64,000 nucleotides of DNA, taken from the NCBI GenBank assembly GCA_025200525.1, contig CM045758.1:65284598-65348597 (forward strand), given 5' to 3'. Shown here piece after piece: positions 11,436 to 27,853 of this stretch (position 1 is its first letter; each line of letters starts with the position of its first letter). Under the pieces are notes generated by a model, which was given only the letters and a program-made list of their open reading frames with translations, was not told the DNA's origin and did no database searches. The translations under genes and the position numbers were made by a program. The stretch is from Camellia lanceoleosa. Lineage: Eukaryota; Streptophyta; Magnoliopsida; Ericales; Theaceae.

Positions 11436-13712
11436 ATGTCATCCGACACAAAAAACAATGCAATGGAGGTCTCATCAGAGGGGGATGAGGTTATTGAAGA
11501 TTTTATGAATTTTTTGATGATTGCTTTCATGCATGACCATATCAACGCGTCAAGTAGTCACCGACCGCAGCGAACTTGTCCATTCAAAGGTGATGATTAC
11601 ATCTTCAGCTTATTAAATGGCCATCTAGAAACAATGATGGACATTATGCGAATAGATGCACAAACATTCATTTTATTGAAAGACACTTTACTCCAAAATG
11701 GCTTTATCAATACTGAACATATGCATATCAATGTCGAGGAATCGCTCTGAATTTTTTTATACACTTTTGCACAAAATGATCTCTATCGACTACTGGCAGA
11801 TAGATTTCAACACTCCACGGAAACAATTTGTCGGCACATCAAAATTGTTATGCGGGCATTGTGCAAGCTAGCATCAACGGTTATCAAACCATGTAACCAA
11901 GACGAGATGCCGGCAAAAAATTTAAATGACAGGAGGTTTTTTCCCTGGTTCAGGTATGAATTTAATGATTTTCCTGTAAGTTTTAAATAGCAATAAAGGA
12001 CGATTTTTTTTTTCTCCTGTTATAAAAGTAATATCCAAGTTTGTTTCGCTTTTAATGTCAAACAAATATCTTTCAATTAGGATTGTGTCGGTGCTATCGA
12101 TGGCCCATTGGTGGATGCATGGGTCCCTGCTTCAAGACAAATACATTCCGCGGTCGCAAATCTACGGTATCGCAAAATCTACTCGTAGAGATGGCAATTT
12201 GAAACCGGCCCGACGGGGATTCCCGATCCCGACCCCGATTTAAGCGGTTTTTTCTCGAAAAATACCCCCGACGGGAAGGGGATGGTATTAAAAAATTATT
12301 CCCCGATTAATTTCGGGCCGGGGACGGTGATTAGTGTCAAATCCCCGGCGCCGGCCCGGCAGTCCCCGACATTATATATATATAATATAATATGCATTAT
12401 ATCTATATAATATAATATAATATGCTGCAGCCTATCTCTTTCATTATATAATATAATATAATATGCTTAAAATATCTAAACACACTCTCTCTCTCTCCCT
12501 TCTTGTCTCTTTCATTTCATCTCTACTCTCTCTCTTTTCACCTCTTCTGAATCTCTGATCTCTCTTCCTTTTTCTTTTTTTGAACAGTCTGATCTCTGTT
12601 CCTTTACCCACCGTATCTCATCTCTCTCACTCCAGCGTCCTCTCCTCCTCTGCTCCTCTCTCTCCTCCGTCTCTCTCCTCCTCCTCCGCCTCCTCTCGTC
12701 TCTCCTCTCCTCCTCTCCCTCGCCATGGCGAGAGAAGAAGACCCGCCCGCCACTGCCACTGCCGACTTCGTCCCTCCTCCGCCGCTAGATCTGTTTTTAC
12801 TTTATTTATTTATTTATTGATGATGTTGCTGCCGTTGATGATGTTTATGTTAATGATATTTGAAATATATTTTTTTTTTTTTATGATGTTCCTGATTGTG
12901 AATGATCTTTGTTGATGAAACGGGGTTGATGGATTCCACGGAGATCGGAGGACGGGACAATATGGTAGGGATCGGGGGGGGGGAGGTGGTCCCCCGCCCC
13001 GGCCCGTTGCCATTCCTATGTACTCGCAGCTTGCGACTTCGACATGTTGTTCACATTTATTAATTCTGGATGGGAAGGTAGCGCTCACGACAACGCTATT
13101 TTAGTTGATTCTATTACAATAGCTGATCTACAGTTCCCATACCCACTCAATGGTGAGTGTCATGAAATAACATATGGTACACTTTTCGGAATTATTTTTT
13201 TGTACATCTGTTTGACAGAACAGTGCGTTCATTATTTACATGTAGGCAAGTATTATTTAGTGGATGCTAGTTTCATGAACATGCTTGGATTTCCTGCCCC
13301 ATTTCGTTCCCAACGCTATCACTTGCAAGAGTTTCATGGCCATCATTATTCAGGACCTAAGGAATTGTTTAACCATCGACATTTGTCGTTATGCAATGTC
13401 ATAGAAAGAACATTTGGTATTCTGAAGAAGCGATTCCCAATATTGCGGTCCACGCCAAATTACAAGTCTACAAGACAAGGCCCTCTCGTGATTGCATGTT
13501 GTGTACTACACAATTGGATCCGTTTGCATGCAGATATGGATCCATTCTTCATGGAAGCTGATAATGAAATGGCAGCAGAAGCAGAAACAGACGGGCTTGT
13601 TAGAGACCAAGCTAACTATGTTGATATGCCACAACATGGGTTGACATACCAATTTAACTTTAGGGATGCAATTGCTACTGTTATGTGGCAAAATCATGTT
13701 GGCCATGGATAG
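11436..13712 (+). pseudogene. PIF/Harbinger transposase (DDE_4 type), interrupted
   Basis: This is the nuclease that would cut and re-integrate the element. An ATG at 11436 opens the N-terminal part, a stop (TGA, about 11748) follows the VEESL stretch, and the frame continues with a helix-turn-helix (RFQHSTETICRHI). A probable intron spans 11954-12080. The first catalytic Asp is in CVGAIDG (about 12085-12105). A hAT-like insertion occupies 12186-13018. Coding resumes with ACDFDMLFTF and GWEGSAHDN (second Asp), a second intron (about 13152-13244), then YYLVDA, KELFNHRH and NVIERTFGILKKRF (catalytic Glu), ending VGHG at 13712. The DDE signature, gene pairing with the Myb-like frame and intron positions agree with the family. 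Stops, a frameshift near 12155 and the insertion inactivate it. Confidence 0.8.
12186..13018. mobile_element. hAT-like non-autonomous element inside the Harbinger transposase
   Basis: The termini are TAGAGATGGCAA and, inverted, TTGCCATTCCTA. 8-bp flanks are TCTACTCG (12178-12185) and TGTACTCG (13019-13026), one mismatch. Terminal repeats that begin TAGRGATGGCAA and 8-bp duplications are hAT features. GC-rich CCCGAC/CCCCGCC repeats lie just inside both ends. Internally there are TATA-type microsatellites (12373-12470), a CT-rich stretch (about 12480-12720) and an ATG in good context at 12725. The element encodes no transposase. Confidence 0.65.
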
Positions 13713-14109
13713 ATTTGTGATGTGAACAAGGCAAGTGAATATCGTAGTGACTAATGGTTTTAAATGTATAATTATTTTACTAGTTTCAATCATTATGACA
13801 CGTTTATTACATAACTTCGCCCACTTTACGTAACTGTGAATTTAATGACTTCTTTCCTCTTTTTGTAGGATAACTAACAATGAGGACAACGATTGGGTTA
13901 AATGGTAATTAAAGGAAAGGGAACACAAAGATCATCACATGGTCAATCAACAAAATGTTATTACGTTAATGAAGACACTTAAATATGTTGTTGATGCAAT
14001 GTATAATATGCAGGGTCAAACACTTTATTGAATTTGATGGTTGAATGATGCATGCAAAAATTGTAGTTTATGATATTCATTCAGTTTATGATGTTCATTA
14101 ACTTTTTAT
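13713..14109. other. AT-rich 3' flank of the Harbinger transposase
   Basis: No gene visible. It probably includes the transposase 3' end and part of the element's right arm. No terminal repeat was located. Confidence 0.3.
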
Positions 14110-14870
14110 TAAAAAAAAATTGTTGGCCATGGATAGATTTGTTATTAATTTTAATTTTTTTATTAATTTGTAGACGACATTTTTTTATTACTTTATTTTT
14201 TTCATTTTACTGAAATTTTGGCTTTGTTATTAATTTAAATGTCTTTTTATTAATTGTTTTTTTGTTCATGTTAACAAAATGGTTTTGTTATTTTCAGATC
14301 TAATACCAAACAAGTTTTTATTATTTTTTTTCCTTTTCATTAAAGAAAATGTATAATTATTAATTTTTAACTTTTTTTATTTCATTTTAGCCGAATTTTT
14401 TTTCTTAAGTTGTTTTTTTCATTTTATTAAAATGATGGTTTTGTTATTAATTTAAATTTTTTATAATTAATTTGTAGACGAAATATTTTTGTTAATTTAC
14501 TTTTGTCATTTTAAAACAATTTGAAGGCTTTGTTATTAATTTTAATTTCTTTTTATTAATTGTTTTTTTTGTTCATGTTAACATAATGGTTTTGTTATTT
14601 TCAGATATTATACCAAATAAGTCTTTATTAATTTTTATTTCCTTTTTATTAAAAAAAAAGTATAATTATTAATTTTTAACTTGTTTTATTTTATTTGAGC
14701 CTATTATTTTTTAAAATTTGTTTTTTTCATTTTATTAAAATAATGGTTTTGTTATTAATTTAAATTTTTTTATTAATTCATAGACTTTTTTAATTTTAAT
14801 TTTAATTTTTCATTTTATTGAAATGAAGGCTTTGTTATTAATTTTAATTTCTTTTTATTAATTTTTGTAC
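14110..14870. repeat. AT-rich tandem repeat, about 305-bp period
   Basis: Shared phrases recur: GTTCATGTTAACA at 14263 and 14571, and GCTTTGTTATTAATTT near 14221, 14527 and 14828. This gives about two and a half units with a period of 301-308 bp. The repeat is T-rich and has no coding sense. Confidence 0.65.
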
Positions 14871-15391
14871 GAATTTTTTTTTTAATTTCATAATATAACT
14901 CACAAATTGTTATAACATTGTCACTGGTTAATTTTACAGTGCAAAAAAAAAAAATACTATTCATTACGTCAATACAAAAGATTACAACAAAATAACAAAA
15001 TAAAATAATCACAACAAAATGAGAAAACAAAATAACCACAACAAAATAAGAAAACAAAATGTAACCACAGCATGTGTGAACCATTTAAACGCTCATCGAA
15101 ACAAATTAAGCATCATTGTTAGGTGGTGGTGGAAGTGGAGGGAAATAGTGATGGTACACCCGAGTGACTCGATGGTCAATTTGATCAATGCGATTCCTTG
15201 TCACTTCAGCACGTCTCCCTGAGTCTATATGAAACTCACCAAATTGTTGAATTAGTGGGTTTTGAGTGGCAAATTCATTGAACCGAGTACCTAATGTATT
15301 GACCTAATTAGCCATTTGTTGTTCCCATTGTAGGCGCTGATTGTGTCGTTCTTATTCTAACGCTAAATAATCAGTTCAGTATTTGGGTTGT
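14871..15391. other. Unassigned stretch with a small pentanucleotide repeat
   Basis: Poly-A/T runs and an AACAAAATAA-rich tract (14980-15065). Four copies of GGCAT at 15401-15420 touch the next gene's end. No gene recognised. Confidence 0.3.
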
Positions 15392-16332
15392 TCATTTGGT
15401 GGCATGGCATGGCATGGCATTGTTATTGGGTTCTTCTTCATTAGGTATTGGTTCATTTCCAAAATTAATAGAGCCCAGTAAGTTTTCAGCACCACCAGTT
15501 CGGGTCAGTGTGTACTCAGAAATTGGTGAAGTGATTCTCACATCTACTTCACCTTCAAGGTTGACATGATGCGCTTTGAAAATTTTGGTTAACAAAGCTC
15601 CAAAAGGTAGTGACCGGCCACTAAGAGTACCAAGTTTTGCAACCATCATTTTCTCTCAGTAATATGTAGCACGAATCTAATTTTTGTCTAATTTCAAAAC
15701 AATATAACAAATAAACATTAAAACATGAAACATCATCAAAATGTCCTTTTTTGGGAGTGACATTTTCAACTATTCATTGATGAAGAATACGAAGGTGGAA
15801 TTTTAAATGTCTTGCTTGTAAATTAGTACCGGTGAATCGGCTCTCACAAATTGTGGTATAAACCTCAGTTAAATCACTAGCAATGTTAGCTAACTGAGCC
15901 TCAATTTGAAAATGGCATTGCAAATCTCCTGTTTCAACTCCAATAATTTGTGCGAAAGTGCAGGGGTTGAGTGTAATTACTTCCCCCTTCACATAAGAGG
16001 TCAGACTGAACTATTCCACTTGTCCGTCAGCAGATGTCAAGTGAAGGTAAAATAAATATACAAGACGGGAATATACCTTATGTGGTAAATTAGTTAAAGG
16101 TAACCATCCCATCATATCCAGTTTGCCAAGCAACAATAGATCATATTGAGAAGATAGATTTACCTTTCTTCCCGTAACAATTGGTCAATTAGCAAAATTT
16201 GAATAAGCTTGTGTTCTGATTATATGTGAAAAAATCAACAGTTGGATAGCGATGATATTGTTGATGTGGTTGACGTTGTACAGGGTTAGAAGTTTCGCGA
16301 CGTTCGGGTCTCGTTTTTTTTGTTCTCGGCAT
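15392..16332 (-). pseudogene. Broken 'putative plant transposon protein' gene
   Basis: It starts at an ATG at 16332 with a basic N-terminus (MPRTKKTRPERR). Further down, a block reads VITLNPCTFAQIIGVETGD (about 15970-15914) and another reads SGRSLPFGALLTKIFKAHH (about 15627-15571). Both resemble the plant family usually labelled putative plant transposon protein, often found in gag-like or unclassified mobile-element proteins. Frames change between the pieces and stops lie between them, so no full protein is encoded. The function of this family is not established. The C-terminal end contains a (GGCAT)4 microsatellite that has probably altered it. Confidence 0.45.
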
Positions 16333-16711
16333 GATGACTGCAAAAGTTAAGAAAAATGTATGAAAAATATATTGTAAAATGTATGATGTTGGTGTAAACA
16401 AAAAGCAGATAAACGGCGAGCCTCATAAAGGTAACCTGTTAAAAAAGCGTAAGCGAACTAGTGGCTAAAATCGGATGACCAGCCGGGATGACCAGCCGGT
16501 TGTCCCGTATGGTGGATTCTTTGCCTTCTTGCAACTCAGCTTTGAAGCTATCAAGAATATGAATTGTGCTTCAAACTAACCTTTTCTCTTTTCCTTCACA
16601 CGGATATGTACACTAAATGTAATCAATATTGTAGGGTGAAAGGGTTGCTGAAGTTGTTGGAATGAGATGGTGAAGATGGTGTGGTTAAACGAATGCAGAG
16701 ATACTGACTTA

Positions 16712-16728
16712 TATAAAGGCTCAGGTTC
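16712..16728 (-). promoter_or_regulatory. TATA box upstream of the minus-strand transposon-type gene
   Basis: On the minus strand a CCTTTATATAAGTC string lies about 390 bp upstream of the 16332 start codon, followed by a purine-poor leader. It is a good plant TATA element in a plausible place, with no transcript evidence. Confidence 0.35.
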
Positions 16729-16729
16729 A

Positions 16730-18179
16730 GAAGGTCTAAAAGGGTTTTTTTTTTTTTTTCCTTATTTACTTTTCATTTCTTACTGATAATTTTTTTTTTT
16801 TTGTTTTCCTTACTTATTTTTAATTTCTTCCGTATACTGATTACTGACTATGTATGTAGGTTTTTGGCTTCTTCTTTCTTTTCCTTTATCGCACAGTGAT
16901 GAACTGACACCCAGCATAGGATGGGATGGGTTTATTGGATGAGCAAAATTACAGTATTACCCTTTTCATTTTGTTCTTACATAACAACCTGCCATTCAAA
17001 TCAAGAGGGGCGAATTGGTCATTTTGTACACAAATATCACTCTTGCCCCCAATTATATGACATTCACGGGTGTGTGAGAGTTAGGTGACAATAATGTACC
17101 AACAAAAAGAAACGATTTTTTTATTAAATTAATAAAATTTAATAAATGAAAAAATATTTGGTAACGTTTACGTTTTGGTTTGTATTTAAAAATATTGAAC
17201 ACACTGATTTTTGTTAATTTTTATCAATATGTAATCTCTAAAGTTATTGACTTTAACAAAATTTTTGAAAAATATTAAAAACGTATTGTACAAAATGTTT
17301 GTATAGGCCTAAAAAATGAATTGACAGAAAAATTAATTGATACAAAATAATTGACATAGAAGTTATTTAAAAAAAAATTATTTGAAAAAAAAAATTATTC
17401 AAAAAAATTACTTTAAAACAATTAATTGAAAAAAAAAATCATTTTTTTATTTGAGTATTTTAAAAATAGTTTGGTTATGACTGTTGATCAAAAATACGGA
17501 TATCGATATATGAGTTGTGTGTTTGATTATCAATTATAAGTTGAATTAAATTTTGAAAACTCATCACCAAATAAATTTTCTTATTTCACATGTCACATCA
17601 AACTTTCAAAATTCAATTCCACGTACAATTCAAAACTCAATTCAACACTCTATTCAAAAATTATAACCAAACAAATTTTCTACACTCAAATCATAATTCC
17701 ACAACTTACAAATTCAAAATACAACTCATACTCTCAAATCATATTTACAAAACTCTACCAAACTCAACCTTTTCTTTTGAGCTTAGAATTTTAGTGACTT
17801 ATTTTGTTATTAATCTAATACTCATTATTGTATTGGATATCCGCCAAAATCAGTCAAAATTAAAGCTGGATTTTGATATATACAGATATATATACATATA
17901 AGTTCATTATATTTAACTTAGTTTGCATAATAATACACCAAAAATTGTGATTTTACACTAATGGTGTGATTAGACTGTTAATCCATATGATTAGAACAAA
18001 CAAAATTCATAATTTAGTAAAATAAGAAACAGAAACACAAATTTAAGGTTGATGTATATAATATTTTATTTTAATATTTAATATGTAATGTCTTTAATAG
18101 TAAATTCATAGTAGGTACAATAGAAATTAAAAATTAAAAATTTAAATTGATTGTACTAAGCCAATAATTGAGTTTAAAT
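16730..18179. other. AT-rich intergenic DNA
   Basis: Poly-T runs, simple A/T repeats and many ATTCAAA-type phrases (17590-17760). The short open frames here look compositional. Nothing else supported. Confidence 0.35.
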
Positions 18180-18454
18180 AGAATGGCCCAATAATGGCCG
18201 ATTGGGGGCCCATATTTTAAGCCCAAGACCAGCCCATAATGGAACAGCTGTTGCGCTATTATTGCACATCTTTACAGTGGCAATTCGAGTAAAAACCAAT
18301 GTAATATTGGGACACTTGGGTCTTTTAAGCAAACGAGGGTACGGTATGGTGCACTCTAAAACCCTAGTTTGGAACCCCATTCTCATCATACATATATCAC
18401 GGCCGAAGCAGCAGATCGAAAGCGAGAGCGACAGCATCAAGCAGCTCGAAAACA
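18180..18454 (+). promoter_or_regulatory. RPL15 promoter with site-II and telo-box motifs
   Basis: A cluster of TGGGCY-type site-II elements in either orientation (GGCCCA at 18185, GGGCCCAT at 18206, AAGCCCA at 18219, CAGCCCA at 18230) is followed by a telo-box AAACCCTA at 18359-18366, about 90 bp before the start codon. This combination is characteristic of plant cytosolic ribosomal protein genes, where it couples expression to growth and cell division. No strong TATA box is visible. The region just before the ATG is purine-rich and looks like a short 5' UTR. More AACCCTAG copies occur at the start of intron 1. Confidence 0.75.
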
Positions 18455-24034
<5,580 letters not shown>

Positions 24035-24804
24035 TTTTCTTGACATTCTTATTATCAGCCTCGTTTTGGGAATTTTTTGTTGTACGGTTTTCTTGTTCTT
24101 GCTTTGAGACCAGTGTTGTCGGATTTACTTTTGTTGAACATGGTTTCTTGGGTTAACAATATCAAGTTGCATACTAGCTATATGGGATGTTTTGATCACA
24201 TTATACTCTTTCAATTTTGGTTATTGGATTTTTGTTGGGACTTTAAAATGGTTATAGTTGAGCATGAGATGTGTAGCTTGGTATTTCTTTATTCAAATCA
24301 ATTTTTGGTCAATGTGATTGGGGGGTGGTTGGCAACTTATCTATCATCGATTGATGTTGTCGAAGTGTTATATAGCCCTGAGCTTGTGGTTGAGTTGTTT
24401 TGATGATTAAACTGGAATGGACTCTGAAAGGGCAGTCTTGATGTATTGTTGATGGTTTGTTTGCGCAGGTTTAATGCTCTGCTGTCTTTTTGGATTGAGG
24501 AGCTTTCCTTTCTCTCTCACTTCTGTGCAAGTGAATGATGCGAAATTTAGGTTGTACATCTTAATTTTTTAATTTTTTGTTTTTAAAAAAAAAAATTTAA
24601 TCTCAACATTTATTAACTTCCCTTAACTCACAAGATTTTTTGATTTTTTTCATAATTACTGCAGTATTTTTTTAAAAATAAATAATTTGTATATTACAAA
24701 AAAATTAAAATAAATATAAATATTTATATCTATCTATTTATTTATATCTATCTTTAATTCACAAGTTTTGTAGGAGTTTCAATATTTGAACCTTAATTTT
24801 TTAA

Positions 24805-24842
<38 letters not shown>

Positions 24843-25125
24843 TAACACTTATTGAATTCTTTCAAGTCTTTTTAACTTCTTCAATACACACTCTTTTTAA
24901 CTTTTTATATACCTATTGCAAACAGTGAGTCTCCTTTTTGTTTTCTCCTTCTTGACTTCTCACTTCTACACTTTCAACTTCAGTGACCACGTAGGCAAAT
25001 AGTCTTCTTTTTGTTTTCTCCTTTTTGACTTTACCTTTTGTTTATTGTTTTAATATTGTAGTTAGATAGCGTATAAAAATATTTGTGATTTGTCTAGCGA
25101 ATAAAAAATTATAATTTGATTTTTT
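24035..25125. other. RPL15 3' region grading into AT-rich DNA
   Basis: 24035 to about 24560 is T/G-rich sequence typical of a plant 3' UTR and downstream region; an open frame at 24077-24403 looks fortuitous. From about 24560 the DNA has poly-A/T runs and phrases (CAACATTTATTAACTT, TCACAAG) shared with the Helitron-like sequence further right. Confidence 0.4.
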
Positions 25126-25930
25126 AATATGATTGAAGTTAAATAAATATAAACCCTCACAAAGAGAAAAATGTGATTATAATTAGTTGAATGATTTTTT
25201 TTTTTTAATGTGATTGTAGTTAGTTTAATAGTTCTTTTTTTTTTCATTCATTTATTTTATTATGTGAAAAATGTGATGTGCTTGTAATTTGTTCAATGGC
25301 TCTTTTGTTCAAGATGATTGTTGTAGTTAGTTCAATAATTTTTTTTTTTAAAATGTTATTTAATCTTTTTATTTACTATTTTAATTTTATTTTTTATTTT
25401 TTAATATGATTGAAGTTAGATAAATATAAACCCTCACAAAGAGAAAAATGTGATTATAATTAGTTGAATGATTCTTTTTTTTATAATGTGATTGTAGTTA
25501 GTTTAATAGTTCTTTTTTTTTCATTTATTTATTTTATTATGGGAAAAATGTGATGTGATTGTAATTTATTCAATGGCTCTTTTTTTTTTAATATGATTGT
25601 TGTAGTTAGTTCAATGGTTTTTCTTTTAATGTTATTTAATCTTTTTATTTACTATTTTAATTTTATTTTTAATATAATTGAAATTAGATAAACATAAAAA
25701 CTCACAAAGAAAAAAATGTGATTGTAATTAATTGAATGATTCCTTCTTTTTTTTTTTAATGTGATTGTAGTTAGTCAATGATTCTTTTTTTCATTTATTT
25801 ATTTATTTTTTATTATGGGAAAAATGTGATGTGATTGTAGTTTGTTCAATAGTTTTTTTTTTAATGTGATTTAATCTTTTATTTACTATTTTCATGGTTT
25901 TTCTTTACAATTATTTATGAAAAAAATATG
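25126..25930. repeat. AT-rich tandem repeat, about 270-280-bp period
   Basis: Three units share ATATGATTGAAGTTAGATAA, then CTCACAAAGA, then a run of ATGTGATTGTAGTTAGT variants. The phrase recurs near 25131, 25408 and 25677, and a fourth isolated match lies near 26416. No coding sense. Confidence 0.65.
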
Positions 25931-26798
25931 ATTGTAGTTAGATAGCATAAAAATATTTGTGATTTGATTTGATTTTTTTTCTGATTTGATTTTTAAAGTA
26001 CCAATTATTGATAATGATTAGATTGTATTTTGAAAAAAAAAATTATAATTGATTTTTTTAACACACTGTGTTTTTTGAAAAAAAATTATTGTATTTTTTT
26101 AACTATCAATTCACTTAATTTGTGATTTGATTTTTAACTCACAGTGTTTTTTGAAAAACAAAATGGATTGTACTCATTAGGGTCACATAATGTACCAATT
26201 ATTGATGATGACTAGATTGTATTTTGACCAAAAAAAAAATTGTAATTGATCTTTTTAACTCACTATGTTTTTTGAAAAATAAATTATTGTGTTTTTTAAT
26301 TATCAATTGACTTAATTTTTGATTGACTTTTTTAATTATTGATGATGATTAGACAGCATTAAAAAAATTGTGACTTGTATGATTGAAGTTATCTCCTTTT
26401 GTTTATAATTTTATTTTTTAATATGATTGAAGTTCGATAAATATAAACACTCACAAAAAGAAAAATATGATTGTAGTTTGTTTAATGGTTCTAAATAATC
26501 TTTTTTATTTACTATTTTAATGGTTCTTTTTTTCAATTATTTTTTTTATTATGAGGAAAAATGTGATTGTACTTAGATAGCATTATTAACTTCAACATTT
26601 ATTAACTTTTATTTAAATATCCCAATCTGAATTTTCTAAATTTTTTATTTAAAAAAAAAATCTCAGCATTTATTGATTTGGTTAAAATCCCCTAATCAGC
26701 ATTTATTAATTTTTTTCAATCCACATGTCTTTTCACATGCCTGCATTTATTGATTTGGTCAAAATTTCTAATCAGCATTTAAAATCACCTCATACAAA
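25931..26798. other. AT-rich stretch with diverged repeats
   Basis: Contains short recurring phrases (ACTCACTGTGTTTTTTGAAA-like at 26060, 26125 and 26260). Nothing codes. Probably old Helitron-derived sequence. Confidence 0.3.
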
Positions 26799-27229
26799 TC
26801 TATACTATATATTAAGCAAAAGGGAGTTTTTAATCCCAAGTCTTGTGGGAGCTCCAATCTTCCAATCTAAATTTTTTGATTTTTTAATTAAAAAAAAAAT
26901 CTTAGCATTTATTAACTTCTCACAACTCCAAAGTCTTACCATTATAATAACACTTTAATGCATTAAGAACAAGCATAAAAAAAATTTCTTGAAAAGTCCA
27001 ACACATATGATTATTATCAAAATATTAAACTTTAAAATAATATAATATAAAAAAAACATTTAATTATTTGAAAAGTCCAATACATATGATTATTATCAAA
27101 ATATTAAACTTTAATATAATATAAAAAACGAAAAAAAGAAGACATTTAAAATAAAAAATTTAAAAATCACAATTCACTTATATAGATAATTGTAAACACA
27201 ATCCGTGCATAGCATGAGTGATATGCTAG
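26799..27229 (+). mobile_element. 431-bp non-autonomous Helitron
   Basis: The 5' end is TCTATACTATATATTAAG, preceded by A. The 3' end is CTAG followed by T. An imperfect GC-richer hairpin (CCGTGCATAGCATGAG) stands about a dozen bases before the end. TC...CTRR ends, a 3' hairpin and an A/T insertion site without duplication are Helitron hallmarks. Internally AT-rich with no ORF. Confidence 0.75.
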
Positions 27230-27793
27230 TCTATACTATATATTAAACAAAATGGGATTTTTAACCCTCAAGGCCTGTGGGAGCTTCAATATGTCAATCC
27301 TAATTTTCTAATTTTTTGTTTTAAAAAAAAATAAATTAATCTCAGCATTTATTAATTTCTCTCAACCCATAAGACTTTTTAACTTCTCTCATAATTACTA
27401 CAGTACCTTTTCAAAAACAAATAATTTGTATATTAAAAAAAAATTAAAACAAATATAAATATCTTTATCTATGTCTATCTATAACCCACAAGACTTTTTG
27501 ATTTCTCTCATAATTATTACAGTACCTTTTTGAAAAACAAATAATTTGTATATTAAAAAAATTAAAACAAATATAAATATCTATATCTATATCTATATTT
27601 ATCTATTTATTTATATCTATCTCAAACCCACAAGTTTTGTGGGAGCTCCAATATCCCTATCTAAATTTTTCGATTTTTTTGATTTTTTTTTTTATAAATA
27701 AAACCTTATTATTTATTAACCTCTCCCAACCCCCAAGTCTTACCCTCATAATAACACATTAATGCATTAAGAACAAGCATAAAAAAATTCTTT
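27230..27793 (+). mobile_element. Second Helitron 5' part, directly abutting the first
   Basis: A second TCTATACTATATATTAAAC start lies exactly at the T that follows the first element's CTAG. Its sequence is colinear with the first Helitron (TGTGGGAGCT.CAAT, CAACATTTATTAA, CATTAAGAACAAGCATAAAA). It is interrupted at 27810 by the LINE, and similar sequence resumes at 63104. Its 3' end was not identified. Confidence 0.6.
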
Positions 27794-27810
27794 GAAAAGT
27801 CCAACACATA
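27794..27810. repeat. LINE target-site duplication, left copy
   Basis: GAAAAGTCCAACACATA, identical to 63087-63103. Confidence 0.95.
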
Positions 27811-27853
27811 AAAATAAAAAGAGTAGATCGCAAAACGTGAGGAAGGGGAAAAA

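Noticed and set aside
12580..12915. 111-residue Ser/Pro-rich frame
   Set aside because: Comes from the CT-rich leader-like tract of the hAT-like element; the ATG at 12725 in another frame has better context.
13738..13750. GTAGTGA as a possible right CACTA terminus
   Set aside because: It lacks the TTTTTGTAG part of the inverted terminus and any subterminal repeats.
17590..17901. 103-residue frame
   Set aside because: Asn/Phe/Thr-rich translation of simple ATTCAA-type repeats; no family resemblance.
24077..24403. 108-residue open frame after RPL15
   Set aside because: It lies in the T-rich 3' region of RPL15, has no domain features and no promoter; best explained as UTR/flank.
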